A DNA stretch of 64,000 bases from G963668655 sp963668655 (GCA_963668655.2 CAXXPQ010000002.1:1240001-1304000), one strand, 5' to 3'; numbered from the stretch's first letter, positions 24,920 through 34,187 are shown. The notes: generated from the letters alone by a model not told the origin. Program-made: numbers and translations.

Positions 24920-26092
24920 TCAGGCCCGGCCGGAACTGTCTTCCTCGTCCTCGATCAGGCGGCTGACCTGGCTTAAAAGCGTGTTCACGCTGAAGGGCTT
25001 GCGCAGGTAGGGAACGGCGTATTGGCGGATCAGTGCTGCGGTGGCGTCGTCCGGCTCCTGGCCGCTCATGAGAATCATGTGAAGGTCGGGATTGAGCTGT
25101 TTGAGTTCCAAAAGCACCTGGCAGCCGTGCTTTCCCGGCATGATCTGGTCCACGATCACCAGGTTGATGGCGTCCCGGTTGTCCAGGTACGACGTGATGC
25201 CGGACTGGCCGTCCTCGGCCTGAAGCACGGAAAATTCCAGTTCCTCCAGAATCTGTTGCAGGGCCTTCAGAACCGAGCGGTCGTCGTCCACCACCAGCAC
25301 CGTCCCTTTCTGCGACAAGGTGGGCGTCACGCCGGTGCGACCGGTGGACTTCGGAACCTTCGTTTGGCCGTCGATGGCCAGTTCCGAATCCAGCATGTGG
25401 CGCTCGGCGGTGGAGAGCTTGGACAGGGCCTTGATGCCGGTGGTTTCGTCGCCGGGAATGGCGGGAATGAAGAACCGCAGGCTCTTGCGGAAAAGCGGAT
25501 TGGGATTGACCAGCATGGCGCCTTTCAGGCGCTTGATCGTGGGAGAAAGATCCTTCATCTGCCGGGCGAAACGCTCCCGGTCTCCCTTCGTGTTCTCGGA
25601 TTCCGTTTTCCCGTTCTCCTGAAAGCCGATCTCCAGGCAGACGCACTCCCGCTTCATCTTGCCTTCCGTGCTTTCCTTCAAAAGATCCTCGCGGATGTTC
25701 CAGGCGTCGAAAATCAGCGAACCGGCGTGCTCGCCGTTGTCGCAGGTTGCGATGGCGGCCTTGGTGATGACGTAGGCCAGATCCGGGGTATCGGCACTGA
25801 TCCCCCAGCAGCGATTCGCGAATTCGAACTGAAAATTGACGCCGGATGGAATGGTGGCGCGCAGAAGCGGAACCAGATTGTCCACGACCGGTTTCAGCAG
25901 AACGACATCTCCGGGACCGTTGCCCGCCTCCATTCGGATGGAAGTGGGAGTCCGTTGCTTTCCGGCGCGGGAATTATCGGAAGCCTTGCTCGACATGAAG
26001 CCAATCCTTGCCATCTGCTCGTCCTGGGTTAATGTCCGGTTCGCGCCGCCCGTTCTCAGTGACGGATGTCCGTGGCCGCGGTTCGAGCCCAT
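24920..26092 (-). CDS. Response-regulator receiver protein with a degenerate kinase-like N-terminal region
   Basis: 390 residues. The C-terminal 125 residues are a complete receiver domain: VLVVDDDRSVLKAL, the phospho-acceptor Asp in NLVIVDQIMPG, the switch Ser in MILMSGQ and the Lys in YLRKPF. Residues about 55-225 resemble a HATPase_c kinase domain (VVDNLVPLLRATIPSGVNFQFEF, PDLAYVITKAAIATC), but the N-box Asn residues and the glycine-rich lid are missing. No DNA-binding output domain is present. A start at 25996 (MSSKASDN, AAGGA upstream) is an alternative. It may be a phosphorelay sink or a relic of a hybrid kinase. Confidence 0.8.
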   Translation of the reverse strand: MGSNRGHGHPSLRTGGANRTLTQDEQMARIGFMSSKASDNSRAGKQRTPTSIRMEAGNGPGDVVLLKPVVDNLVPLLRATIPSGVNFQFEFANRCWGISADTPDLAYVITKAAIATCDNGEHAGSLIFDAWNIREDLLKESTEGKMKRECVCLEIGFQENGKTESENTKGDRERFARQMKDLSPTIKRLKGAMLVNPNPLFRKSLRFFIPAIPGDETTGIKALSKLSTAERHMLDSELAIDGQTKVPKSTGRTGVTPTLSQKGTVLVVDDDRSVLKALQQILEELEFSVLQAEDGQSGITSYLDNRDAINLVIVDQIMPGKHGCQVLLELKQLNPDLHMILMSGQEPDDATAALIRQYAVPYLRKPFSVNTLLSQVSRLIEDEEDSSGRA

Positions 26093-26218
26093 CCTTCACT
26101 GTACGCAGACTGGACACTCAGCCTACCTCTCGATGTCGTCCCCGACTAGTATCCTTTCGGATAAACCCCCGATATTTCTGTTTTTTCACTCCCGTAAGTT
26201 GATGATACGCTTCCCCAT

Positions 26219-26266
26219 CGAAAAACGCGCCGAAAAGCCGAACCCCCGTCCGAACCGTCTCGGCGC
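26219..26266 (-). terminator. Terminator after the metallophosphoesterase gene
   Basis: Minus-strand stem GCGCCGA/TCGGCGC (26260-26266 with 26227-26233) enclosing a smaller stem, followed by GTTTTT. It lies between the metallophosphoesterase and the receiver gene. Confidence 0.75.
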
Positions 26267-26291
26267 TTATAAATCCTTTTTCGATAATGCC

Positions 26292-26320
26292 ATTCTAAAG
26301 TGGAATAATTTAACAATCAA
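26292..26320 (-). promoter_or_regulatory. Sigma-70-like promoter just before a terminator
   Basis: Minus strand TTGATT (26315-26320), 17-base spacer, TAGAAT (26292-26297). The predicted start near 26285 is only about 65 bases before the end of the terminator at 26219. Confidence 0.5.
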
Positions 26321-26341
26321 GTAAAAAGGATGGGAAAATCG

Positions 26342-27556
26342 CTAGCGAAATTCTCCCCGACGAAGCCGGAGAATCGTCACCTCGGAAGAAACGCCCAGGC
26401 GCACCGGCGGCCCCCAGTAGCCCGTTCCCCTGTTGGTGTACACCAGCAGATTATCCATGCGGTTCAGTCCGGATACGAAAGGCTGTTGCAGGCGAACCAG
26501 AAGATTCCAGGGAAAAAACTGTCCGCCGTGGGTATGGCCGGAAAGCTGAAGATGGAACCCGGCCTCGGCGGCGCGGAAGCAATCCCGAGGCTGATGGGCT
26601 AGAAGCAGCCGGAAACCTTCTCCCGCCCCCTCCAGAGCTTTGGCCGGTTGGCCGACATGGTCTTTCAGAAAGCGTCCGCCGTGGGTGTCCGGAACGCCCG
26701 CCACGACGAGCCGCGCTCCGTTGCGGCGGATGACGCGGTGGTCGTTCAGCAGCACCTCGAAACCCAGCCGACGGGCCTCGGCCATCCAGTCTTCCGCGCC
26801 CCAGTAATATTCGTGATTGCCCGTCACCCAGAAACGGCCCCGGGGAGCGGACAGGTCCGCCAGGGGTTCCAGGTCGTGGCGAAGCAGGTGGGGATAGCCG
26901 TCGATCATGTCACCCGTCATGGCCAGAAGGTCGGGGTTCTCGGCATTCACCCGCCGCACCACGTCTTCCACGAAATCCCGCTTCAGCGTGGGCCCCACGT
27001 GCAGGTCGCTGATCTGGGCGATACGCAGCCCGGAAAGCCCTTCCGGAAGCTCCGGATGGAACACGTCCACTCGTTCCAGGGTCGGTTCGCCGCGCGCGCC
27101 GGAAAATCCCGCTCCGCTCAGTCCCGCCGAAAGCCCCAGAAGGCCGTAACTGGCGCCCCGAGTCAGAAAGAGCCGCCGCCCGGGATCCGTCTCCGGCTCG
27201 GAACGCGAAAGCAGCCGCCGTTTGATTCCCACCGATAAGCGCAAAAAGTCCCGGAACACATTCAGGAAAAGCAGGATCACCGTGGGGCCCATGACCAGAT
27301 ACGATCCCCAGGTCAGCACGTTCAGCCCAAACGACCGGGGACCGTCGGTCCAGGCGCGGTAGGCGAAGATTCCCGAAATCTGAAGGATAAACAGGGCCAA
27401 GAGAACCGTCCAGGCGATCCGCCTTCCATTTTTGGTCAGGTTCAACGGCGGAATCATCCGCAGGCCGATATAGACGTGCGCCAGGGAAAAGATGGTGAAA
27501 ATCATGCCGAAAAACATCGTTTGCTTCATTCCGGAGGGTTTCCTTCCTGCCATCAT
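26342..27556 (-). CDS. Membrane-anchored metallophosphoesterase (YkuE/YaeI-like)
   Basis: 404 residues. Three to four membrane segments in the first 110 residues, then a twin-arginine-like RRLFLTRGASYGLLGLSAGL before the catalytic domain. The calcineurin-like motifs are complete: ISDLHVG, GDMIDG, GNHEYYWG, LLLAHQP and LSGHTHGGQ, which supply the two-metal site. Relatives act on UDP-diacylglucosamine-like lipids or are of unknown substrate. The active domain would face the periplasm. A start at the second Met (residue 10) is possible. The gene lies downstream of the FAD reductase gene on the same strand. Confidence 0.88.
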   Translation of the reverse strand: MMAGRKPSGMKQTMFFGMIFTIFSLAHVYIGLRMIPPLNLTKNGRRIAWTVLLALFILQISGIFAYRAWTDGPRSFGLNVLTWGSYLVMGPTVILLFLNVFRDFLRLSVGIKRRLLSRSEPETDPGRRLFLTRGASYGLLGLSAGLSGAGFSGARGEPTLERVDVFHPELPEGLSGLRIAQISDLHVGPTLKRDFVEDVVRRVNAENPDLLAMTGDMIDGYPHLLRHDLEPLADLSAPRGRFWVTGNHEYYWGAEDWMAEARRLGFEVLLNDHRVIRRNGARLVVAGVPDTHGGRFLKDHVGQPAKALEGAGEGFRLLLAHQPRDCFRAAEAGFHLQLSGHTHGGQFFPWNLLVRLQQPFVSGLNRMDNLLVYTNRGTGYWGPPVRLGVSSEVTILRLRRGEFR

Positions 27557-27642
27557 CGCGGGCCTGTTCCGAATAGGACAGAAAAACGCGGGGAATCATT
27601 CCCGAAGACGGCATTCGGAGGCCGGAGGGCGATTCTCTCCGG

Positions 27643-28869
27643 TCAGGCGAATAGGCGTTTCAGGATGCCTACGACGCTGAAAAGCTCCCCCGGATCCAGG
27701 TTTTCGTGCAGGATGTCGATGAAATCCTGTCGCAGCGCCTCGCTTCGGGCGGCCTTGCGGGCGAGCCAGTTGTTGAACCAGGGCCTTCGCAGCCAGCCCA
27801 GACCGGCCTCGTAGCTTCGATAGAACGACCGGAAGCGGGCTTCCATCTCCGCCCCGTAGCCCTCCAGGTCGCGAACCTCCCCGGATTGCAGGGCTTTTTC
27901 CAGGTAATCCGCCGCCATCCAGCCGCTCCGCATGGCCTTTCCCACGCCCTCGCCGGTCAGGTGAAAGGTGGTTCCGGCGGCGTCTCCGGCCACGAGCATG
28001 CGGTCACGCCCGGACAGATCCGCGCCCGAGAGCCCGCAACGCAACGCGCCGCCTTGTACCGGCCCGACGCGCTCGCCCCGCTCCAGGATCTCCGCCGCCA
28101 GGGGGAAGGAGGTCAGAAAACGCTCCAGGCTTGCCTTCAAGTCCACCTTCATGCCCTTGGTTTCACTTGAAAATACGCCGCAGCCGACATTGAAGCGTCC
28201 CTCCGCCATGGGAAAGATCCAGGCGTAGCCGGGCAGGACGGAGGCGTCGTAACTGATGACCAGGGCGTCCAGGGGATGATCGGAACGGACGTAGCCCCGC
28301 ATGGCCAGGGCGCTGGGGTCCGGCCGCGAAAGCCGGCCGGTTTTGCGGAGAAGATGCGTCCCGGCCCCGGTGGCGATGAGCGCGAAACGGGCGAAGACGG
28401 TCCGGTCGGATCCGCGCAGCTCCATGCGCACGCCCGGACGCCCGTCCTTTTCGGACGGACGGCACTGCTCTACGAAACCCTTCATGAAACGGGCGCCTGC
28501 GGCCAAGGCCTCGGAAAAAAGCAGGGCATCCAGTTCCCGGCGCGGCAGGGTGAAGGAACGCGTCTCGAAGTTCACCTCCACCCGCCCCACGCTGTAGATG
28601 CGGATACGGGAAAGTTCGCGGGCTTTCTCGCGCACCCGCTCCAGCAGGCCGATTTCGTCCAGCATGGCCCGGGCGTCGGGCAGAAGGCCGTCGCCGCAGA
28701 CTTTTTTTCGGGGAAACTCGGCCCGGTCCACGAGCAACACCCGGCGACCGAGCCTGGCCAGGCGGATGGCCGCGGCCGTTCCGGCCGGTCCCGCCCCGAT
28801 GACGGCCACGTCGAAGACCGTTTTCGCGACCTCGGCCGCCGGATCGGATTGTCGGGATCGGTCATGCAC
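27643..28869 (-). CDS. Geranylgeranyl-reductase-family FAD oxidoreductase
   Basis: 408 residues. FAD-binding Rossmann motif DVAVIGAGPAGTAAAIRLA at residues 18-36, the family motif FPRKKVCGDGL (the PxxKxCGxG block) at about 52-62, and the second FAD block MLVAGDAAGTTFHLTGEGVGKAM near residue 285. Members reduce isoprenoid double bonds of geranylgeranyl groups, menaquinone side chains or archaeal-type lipids. Menaquinone or isoprenoid-lipid reduction is the likely role in a bacterium. The next gene upstream on this strand, an aminotransferase, is 45 bases away and may be in the same operon. Confidence 0.88.
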   Translation of the reverse strand: MHDRSRQSDPAAEVAKTVFDVAVIGAGPAGTAAAIRLARLGRRVLLVDRAEFPRKKVCGDGLLPDARAMLDEIGLLERVREKARELSRIRIYSVGRVEVNFETRSFTLPRRELDALLFSEALAAGARFMKGFVEQCRPSEKDGRPGVRMELRGSDRTVFARFALIATGAGTHLLRKTGRLSRPDPSALAMRGYVRSDHPLDALVISYDASVLPGYAWIFPMAEGRFNVGCGVFSSETKGMKVDLKASLERFLTSFPLAAEILERGERVGPVQGGALRCGLSGADLSGRDRMLVAGDAAGTTFHLTGEGVGKAMRSGWMAADYLEKALQSGEVRDLEGYGAEMEARFRSFYRSYEAGLGWLRRPWFNNWLARKAARSEALRQDFIDILHENLDPGELFSVVGILKRLFA

Positions 28870-28914
28870 CGCGAACCCCCTCTGGCTGGTTTACAAACGA
28901 AAAGAAAACGGAGA

Positions 28915-30117
28915 TCAGGGATTCCGATAGCCGGCGTGGAATTCCGCGATCTTCTCGTAGGCCGCCGTGAGCGTCTCGTCCGGCGGCAGGAAAACCACCC
29001 GGAAGTGGGACGTGCCGGGCCGCTGGCCGAATCCCGATCCCGGAACCGCCACCACGCCCGTGGCCCGGATGAGCTCCTTCGTCCAGTGTGCGTCGTCCGC
29101 CACGTTTTCCAGGCGCGGAAAGGCGTAGAAGGCACCCTGGGGCGGCACGCAGGAAATGCCGTCCACTGCATTGAGCATCTCCACCGTGATGTCCCGGCGG
29201 CGGGTGAGTTTCCGAAGCATTTCGGGCAGATGGGCCTTTTCGCCGTCCAGGCAGGGCGAGACGGCGTACTGCATGGGATGGCTGGCGCAGATGCGCGCCC
29301 GCAGAATGCGATTGATCGCCTCCAGGTAGTCGGCCAGCAGTTCCTCGGGACCGCTGGCGATGCCCCATCCCAGGCGCAGGCCGGGGCCCACGTAGGACTT
29401 GGACAGGCCGTTGAAGGTCACGAAGGGCGCATCCTTGTCCAGCGAAGCGATGCTGATGTGCTCCTCGCCGCCCAGAAGCAGCTTGTCGTAGATCTCGTCC
29501 GCGAAAATCAGCAGGTCGTGCCGCTTGGCCAGCTCGATGATCTTAAGCAGCGTTTCCCGCTCGAAGAGCGCGCCGGTGGGATTGTTGGGATTGATGAGCA
29601 CGATGGCGCGGGTCTTGTCGTTGATTTTCTTCTCGATGTCGTCCACATCCGGCTGCCAGCCGTTTTCCTCGTCCAGGAAATAAGGATTCTCCTCCGCGTC
29701 CAGCTTCGGGATGATGGCGGTGTACAGCGGATAGCCGGGGGCGGGGGTGAGCACGTTTTCCCCGGGATTCAGAAGCGCGGTCAGGCAGATCTCAATGGCC
29801 TCGCTGGCCCCGGTGGTGACGAAGATGTCCCGAACGTCCTCGATGCCCTTGCGATTCGCCTCCCGCCGGATGGCTTCCAGGGCCTCGGGGATGCCGGAAG
29901 ACGGCGAATAGCCGCAGCGGTTTTCGGCCATGGCCTGTCCCACGGCGCGTACCACCGGTTCCGGAACGGCGAAATCGTAGATATTCGGATCGCCGATGTT
30001 CAGGTACAGCATGGACTTTCCGGAGCGGGCCACTTCCTGGGCCAGCACGACGATATCCCGCACGGCGTAGCGGATGTTTTCCGTGCGGCGGGACGGCGAA
30101 ACGGGTTTCTGCGGCAT
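28915..30117 (-). CDS. Class I/II aminotransferase, alanine transaminase-like (AlaA type)
   Basis: 400 residues from the ATG at 30117, preceded by GAGGAGG. PLP-fold type I: YLNIGDPNIYDF, TTGASEAIEICL, NPNNPTGALFE, FADEIYDKL, and the PLP Lys in FNGLSKSYVGPGLRLGW. The sequence resembles E. coli AlaA over its whole length, which transfers amino groups between alanine and 2-oxoglutarate. A related branch acts on aspartate or aromatic amino acids, so substrate is not certain. The upstream open frame to 30315 is not needed. Confidence 0.85.
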   Translation of the reverse strand: MPQKPVSPSRRTENIRYAVRDIVVLAQEVARSGKSMLYLNIGDPNIYDFAVPEPVVRAVGQAMAENRCGYSPSSGIPEALEAIRREANRKGIEDVRDIFVTTGASEAIEICLTALLNPGENVLTPAPGYPLYTAIIPKLDAEENPYFLDEENGWQPDVDDIEKKINDKTRAIVLINPNNPTGALFERETLLKIIELAKRHDLLIFADEIYDKLLLGGEEHISIASLDKDAPFVTFNGLSKSYVGPGLRLGWGIASGPEELLADYLEAINRILRARICASHPMQYAVSPCLDGEKAHLPEMLRKLTRRRDITVEMLNAVDGISCVPPQGAFYAFPRLENVADDAHWTKELIRATGVVAVPGSGFGQRPGTSHFRVVFLPPDETLTAAYEKIAEFHAGYRNP

Positions 30118-30287
30118 CGGGAACCTCCTCGGTTCGTGAACGGTCGGGAGCGCTCGCATCGGCCGGACACCCGGCCTCGATTCCCTGGAATGGTAGACCC
30201 CGGGCGGGCGGGCTGTCAAACCTTTTCGGTGCGTTTCGAGCCTGCGAAACGTCGGTCCGCAGACGGATCCATTTGCGGATTTTGCGC

Positions 30288-30315
30288 TTGCATGGGCGGA
30301 CGCTTCGGGTATCAT
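30288..30315 (+). promoter_or_regulatory. Sigma-70-like promoter of lipoprotein gene
   Basis: TTGCAT (30288-30293), 16-base spacer, TATCAT (30310-30315), 78 bases before the ATG. Confidence 0.5.
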
Positions 30316-30392
30316 GGCGGAAAATGAAAAACCGAAACGCCGGAATCGTCCGGTTCCGGCTCCATGTTTCGAAACGAACAGGAGGAAACCCC

Positions 30393-31067
30393 ATGCGAAA
30401 TTCCCTGGTTGTCGTGCTTGTCTTCGCGCTGGTCCTTTCGCTCTCCGGCCCCGGCTGCACCACGCGTTTTTCCGCGAAGTCCGCGCCGCTTCCCAAGAAC
30501 ACGCGCATCGGATTGCTCGTGGTCGATCGCGGCGGCAAGGACGTACGCAACAGCCTGGGGCAGACGTATATCTACGAGCAGCTCATCAAAGAGGACATGA
30601 TTCCGGTGACCCTGAACGAGTTCAGCGTCCGCGACCTGTACAACGACACCTTCAAACGTAAAAAAGGTTCGGACTGGACCCGCATGCTGAATCCGCTTCC
30701 CGGCGGCGGCGGCGGAAATGCGAACGAAGCCCGGACCGTCACCCAGATCCAGGCGGGCGACCGTTTCAAGCCGCTTCTGGTCCCCACCCTGATGGAATAT
30801 CTTCAGAAACAGAAAGTCGAGTATCTGCTGGTGGTTCACACCTGGGCCTCGGCCAAGGACGAACGCCTGAAAGCTCTTTTGATCCGCGTGGAGGACATGG
30901 TGGTGGTGGGCGCGAAATACTATGATTACAACTTCATGAAGCCCTTCTGCATTCCCATGACGCTGGCTTTCGGGCTTTCCGCGCTGATCTGCCCCTGGAT
31001 GTACCTGAAGAGCGACGACAAGGCCAAGTATGAAATGATAAAGGATCTGGTCAAGGACTTGATGTAG
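30393..31067 (+). CDS. Lipoprotein of unknown function
   Basis: 224 residues from the ATG at 30393 (AGGAGG upstream). Lipobox SGPGC (Cys22). The body alternates beta strands and helices (TRIGLLVVDRGGKD, VEYLLVVHTWASAKDERLKALLIRVEDMVVVGAKYYDY), like periplasmic alpha/beta lipoproteins. A hydrophobic segment CIPMTLAFGLSALICPWMYL near residue 190 could be a membrane helix. No family recognised. It stands alone between divergent and convergent neighbours. Confidence 0.75.
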   Translation: MRNSLVVVLVFALVLSLSGPGCTTRFSAKSAPLPKNTRIGLLVVDRGGKDVRNSLGQTYIYEQLIKEDMIPVTLNEFSVRDLYNDTFKRKKGSDWTRMLNPLPGGGGGNANEARTVTQIQAGDRFKPLLVPTLMEYLQKQKVEYLLVVHTWASAKDERLKALLIRVEDMVVVGAKYYDYNFMKPFCIPMTLAFGLSALICPWMYLKSDDKAKYEMIKDLVKDLM

Positions 31068-31170
31068 GATTCGCCCGGCAAAATCTCATCCGCCGCTCGA
31101 AGCGGAAAACGGCGGCCCATTCGGTCCGTTTCCCCGCTTCCGAGAATTCGCCGTCACGTAAAGCAACGAT

Positions 31171-31186
31171 TGAGGTGACGACCTCA
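31171..31186. repeat. Inverted repeat at the stop of the Cys-repeat lipoprotein
   Basis: TGAGGT-GACG-ACCTCA; it includes the stop codon of the minus-strand gene and lies between two convergent genes. Possibly part of a termination hairpin, though no T-tract follows. Confidence 0.35.
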
Positions 31187-32746
31187 GTGTTCCCCCAGTT
31201 CCCTCAGATTGTCTTCCATCAGATCGCTCAGATCCCGGGGAACGCAAACCTTGACGCCGCCGTAATAGTGATCGTATACCGATGCGTCCAGCAGGCCGCC
31301 GTCTTTCCAGATGGCGGGATCGAGGCAAAAATTGTCGTCCTCCGCGCGGCAGTCCGCGTCGGTTTCACACGGACGGAAACAAAAGCCCGACATGGCGTAG
31401 GCTTCGCCCGTCATCGGGTAAGTCATCAAAGGATACAGACTGAAGCAGAGGCCGCCGAGGTTCTCGTTGCACAACCAGTCCGAGTGTCCATCCGTCGTGG
31501 TGTAGGATTCGCAAAGCGCCACGGTACAATAACCGTTTTTCACCGTCAAGCCGCTTGTGACGAAAGCGTTATCCGCGAATTCGCCGTCCAGACACATCAA
31601 ATCCTCCGCGCAATCGGCGTCTTCGTTGCAGGCATCTCCAAAGAAATCCGCCTCGTTGTGTTCCTGGCAGAAATTCTGAAGCTCCTTGTGGGCGTCCCTA
31701 CAAATGGGGCCGCCGCAATAGAAAATCTCGCCGTCGGCCCGGTAAAAACAGTCAACTCCGGTGCAACAGAAGTCCGTTCGTTCACATCCCATGATTTGGG
31801 TTGTATCCCAACATTCGTATAAATGCCCGTCCACCGAGCAATAGTCCGCCATGATACCGGCGGCCACGGCGCAACACCGGTCGTCGCAGAGGAAAATCTG
31901 GCCGTCGGCGTAATGGTAGCAGTCGTCGGAATCGCAGCAAACTTTCCCGATCTCGCAGCCTTCGGCGGGTGCGTCCACGCACTCGTATTCACCTTCCTCT
32001 CCCGAACAGTAGGCCATCAGGAGGGGGGCCGTCCCGGAACAGTCCGAGCCGTCACATGCAAGGATTTTCCCATCGGCATCGTAATGGCAACTTCCGTTCT
32101 TGCAGCAACGTTCGACGTCAAGGCAGCCTTGGAGATAGAGCTTCGAACATTCGGGTTTTCCTCCGTTCTCCAGACAATAGTCCTCCAGAACATCGTGGGC
32201 GCCGTAACAGTCCAGGCCATCACAGCGGATCCTTTCGCCATCGGCCCAATAGTGACAATGATCCGGAGAACAACAGACCTCCACTTCGCCGCAGCCCTGG
32301 GTATCGAAATCCACGCACGTATAGCTTTCTCCGTCACCCAGGCAGAATTCCTCCATGGCACTTGCGGCGTCGGAACACTCGTCGTCTTTACAGGAAAAGG
32401 TCACGCCATCAGCCGTATAATGGCATTTTCCGTCCTGGCAGCACAGTTGCACGGCGGCGCAGCCCTGGGTGGAAACGTCCGAGCAACCGAAGTTCTCCCC
32501 GTCTGTCAGACGGTATTCCTCCAGATTCTCCACGACTTCGGTGCAGTCGGTGCCGTTGCAGTCCAACTTTTCACCGTCGGCCAGATAGTAACAGGCATCC
32601 GAGTAACAACAGCGCTCCACATGGTTGTATCCCTGGACGGAGACATCCTCGCAACCGTCGGAGAAATTTCTCGCGTCCCCATTGCAGCCCATGACCCAGA
32701 GAGCCGAAACCGCCGCCAGAAGAAGCATGATTCGATAGACAGACAT
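31184..32746 (-). CDS. Lipoprotein with six tandem 56-residue Cys-rich repeats
   Basis: 520 residues. Lipobox WVMGC (Cys21). Residues about 33-370 are six tandem units of about 56 residues, each patterned C-x-D-x4-QGC-x5-CC-x4-C-[HY]Y-x-ADG-x5-C-x4-C-x10-YC-x3-DGE-x2. Each unit holds seven or eight Cys, several in CC pairs, so multiple disulfides and an extracytoplasmic place are expected. The last 150 residues carry other Cys-rich units (CNEDADCAEDLMC, CETDADCRAEDDNFC) shared with the 39.8-kb lipoprotein. No known domain was recognised in the repeats. It has its own AT-rich promoter region. Confidence 0.82.
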   Translation of the reverse strand: MSVYRIMLLLAAVSALWVMGCNGDARNFSDGCEDVSVQGYNHVERCCYSDACYYLADGEKLDCNGTDCTEVVENLEEYRLTDGENFGCSDVSTQGCAAVQLCCQDGKCHYTADGVTFSCKDDECSDAASAMEEFCLGDGESYTCVDFDTQGCGEVEVCCSPDHCHYWADGERIRCDGLDCYGAHDVLEDYCLENGGKPECSKLYLQGCLDVERCCKNGSCHYDADGKILACDGSDCSGTAPLLMAYCSGEEGEYECVDAPAEGCEIGKVCCDSDDCYHYADGQIFLCDDRCCAVAAGIMADYCSVDGHLYECWDTTQIMGCERTDFCCTGVDCFYRADGEIFYCGGPICRDAHKELQNFCQEHNEADFFGDACNEDADCAEDLMCLDGEFADNAFVTSGLTVKNGYCTVALCESYTTTDGHSDWLCNENLGGLCFSLYPLMTYPMTGEAYAMSGFCFRPCETDADCRAEDDNFCLDPAIWKDGGLLDASVYDHYYGGVKVCVPRDLSDLMEDNLRELGEH

Positions 32747-32844
32747 GATTTTCCTTTCATCGTCACGGGCATGCCGTTCGGAACCCGGTCCGCAGAAGAA
32801 CGCCGAATATACGGAATGACGAGCATCGAAAAGATTACAATTGT

Positions 32845-32874
32845 AGTATACATATCATAATGAATAGGCTGCAA
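32845..32874 (-). promoter_or_regulatory. Sigma-70-like promoter of the Cys-repeat lipoprotein
   Basis: Minus strand TTGCAG (32869-32874), 18-base spacer, TATACT (32845-32850), 99 bases before the start. Confidence 0.5.
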
Positions 32875-32899
32875 TATAATTTTCACCCTTCGCTTTCCC

Positions 32900-32928
32900 T
32901 TGGCGAATCGTTCCGGACGGACTATGCT
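32900..32928 (+). promoter_or_regulatory. Sigma-70-like promoter of the DegT aminotransferase
   Basis: TTGGCG (32900-32905), 17-base spacer, TATGCT (32923-32928), about 50 bases before the start at 32979. Confidence 0.5.
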
Positions 32929-32978
32929 GTCGGGTGCGTCCCTTTTCGACATTTCAACGGATCGAATCGGAGGTCTTC

Positions 32979-34187
32979 ATGCTCCGCGCCGTGGCCCGAC
33001 ACAACATCAACCTGGACCGCGAGGAACGCCGCCGGATCCTCGCCTGCCTGCTTTTTCCGCCGGAAGACGGCGAGGCCGCCCTCCGCCGCTTCGAGGACGC
33101 CTTCGCCGCCTATCACGGACGCCGCTTCGCCATCGGCGCGCCCTCCGGCCGCCTGGCCCTGTACGCCATCCTGAACGCCCTGAAGCTTCCGCCGGGAGCC
33201 GAAGTGGCCGTTCCGGCCTATAGTTTCCACACCCTTCCCGCCGTCGTGCGGCAGTGCGGCCTCCGTCCGGTGTTCGTGCCCTGCGACACGGAGACCTACG
33301 CCCCGGATCCGGAGCGCCTGCCCGCCTTTCTTTCGGAACGCACCGCCGCCGTGATCGTGGAGCATCCCTTCGGTCAGGCCGCGCCGGCGGACGACATCGA
33401 ACGGCTCGCCCGAAAGATCGGCGCGCATCTGATCGAGGATCCCTCCCAGTCCATCGGCGCCGACCTGCACGGCAGAAAAGCGGGGGCCTTCGGACGGGCA
33501 GCCTGCGTCAGCCTGGTGCACGGCAAGAATCTCACGGCCTTCGGCGGGGGCGCGGTGCTCACCGATGACGAGGATCTGTATGCCGAACTTCTGCGCCTGC
33601 GGCTGGCCGGTCCGCGCATGCCCCGCGAAACCGTGAAAAAGGCGCTGCTCGGCGGTCTGGCCAACTGGGCCGCCACCAGTCCCGCGGGCTATCGGCTGGG
33701 CCCCTTCTGGCCGTTCTATCTGTGGAGCGCCTTGGATCGGGAGGCGCTGGACGCCCGTTTCGAGGAAGCGCCGCGCGATGTCGATCCGTCCGGGTTCGGG
33801 CCGCTGTCCGGCTGCCAGGCGCTTCTGGCCGCGCTGCAACTCGATCGCCTGGACGAACGCAACCGCCGCCGCAGGCAAAATGCGGAACGCATCCGGGAGG
33901 GTCTTTCGGATACCGGGCTGCGCTTTCAGCGGGAGATTCCGGGGAGCACCGGCACCTGGAACGCCCTGGCCGTGCGCGTCCAGAATCCCCCGGCCTTCCA
34001 GCGAGCGCTCATGCTGCGAGGCGTGGACACGCGCGCGGACTACATGACCGTCTTCGCCTTTCACGAGGAATGGGAGAAGGCGGGCCGGGTGGTCTACCTG
34101 CCTTCGCATCCCGGCATGACCGATGCGGACGTGCGGCACGTGATCCGTAGCGTGCGGCGGGTACTGGAGCGGGGCATCGGCGTTTGA
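32979..34187 (+). CDS. DegT/DnrJ/EryC1-family PLP aminotransferase
   Basis: 402 residues from the ATG at 32979 (GGAGG upstream). The family layout is present: GAPSGRLALYAILNALKLPPG, EVAVPAYSFHTLPAVV, VIVEHPFGQ, LIEDPSQSIGA and the PLP Lys in SLVHGKNLTAFGGGAVLT. Relatives transfer amino groups to keto-sugars for lipopolysaccharide, glycan or antibiotic sugars. No other sugar-nucleotide genes are adjacent, so the pathway is unknown. The Asp that normally contacts PLP is replaced by context IEDPSQ (family usual EDAAQ), which is tolerated in this group. Confidence 0.85.
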   Translation: MLRAVARHNINLDREERRRILACLLFPPEDGEAALRRFEDAFAAYHGRRFAIGAPSGRLALYAILNALKLPPGAEVAVPAYSFHTLPAVVRQCGLRPVFVPCDTETYAPDPERLPAFLSERTAAVIVEHPFGQAAPADDIERLARKIGAHLIEDPSQSIGADLHGRKAGAFGRAACVSLVHGKNLTAFGGGAVLTDDEDLYAELLRLRLAGPRMPRETVKKALLGGLANWAATSPAGYRLGPFWPFYLWSALDREALDARFEEAPRDVDPSGFGPLSGCQALLAALQLDRLDERNRRRRQNAERIREGLSDTGLRFQREIPGSTGTWNALAVRVQNPPAFQRALMLRGVDTRADYMTVFAFHEEWEKAGRVVYLPSHPGMTDADVRHVIRSVRRVLERGIGV

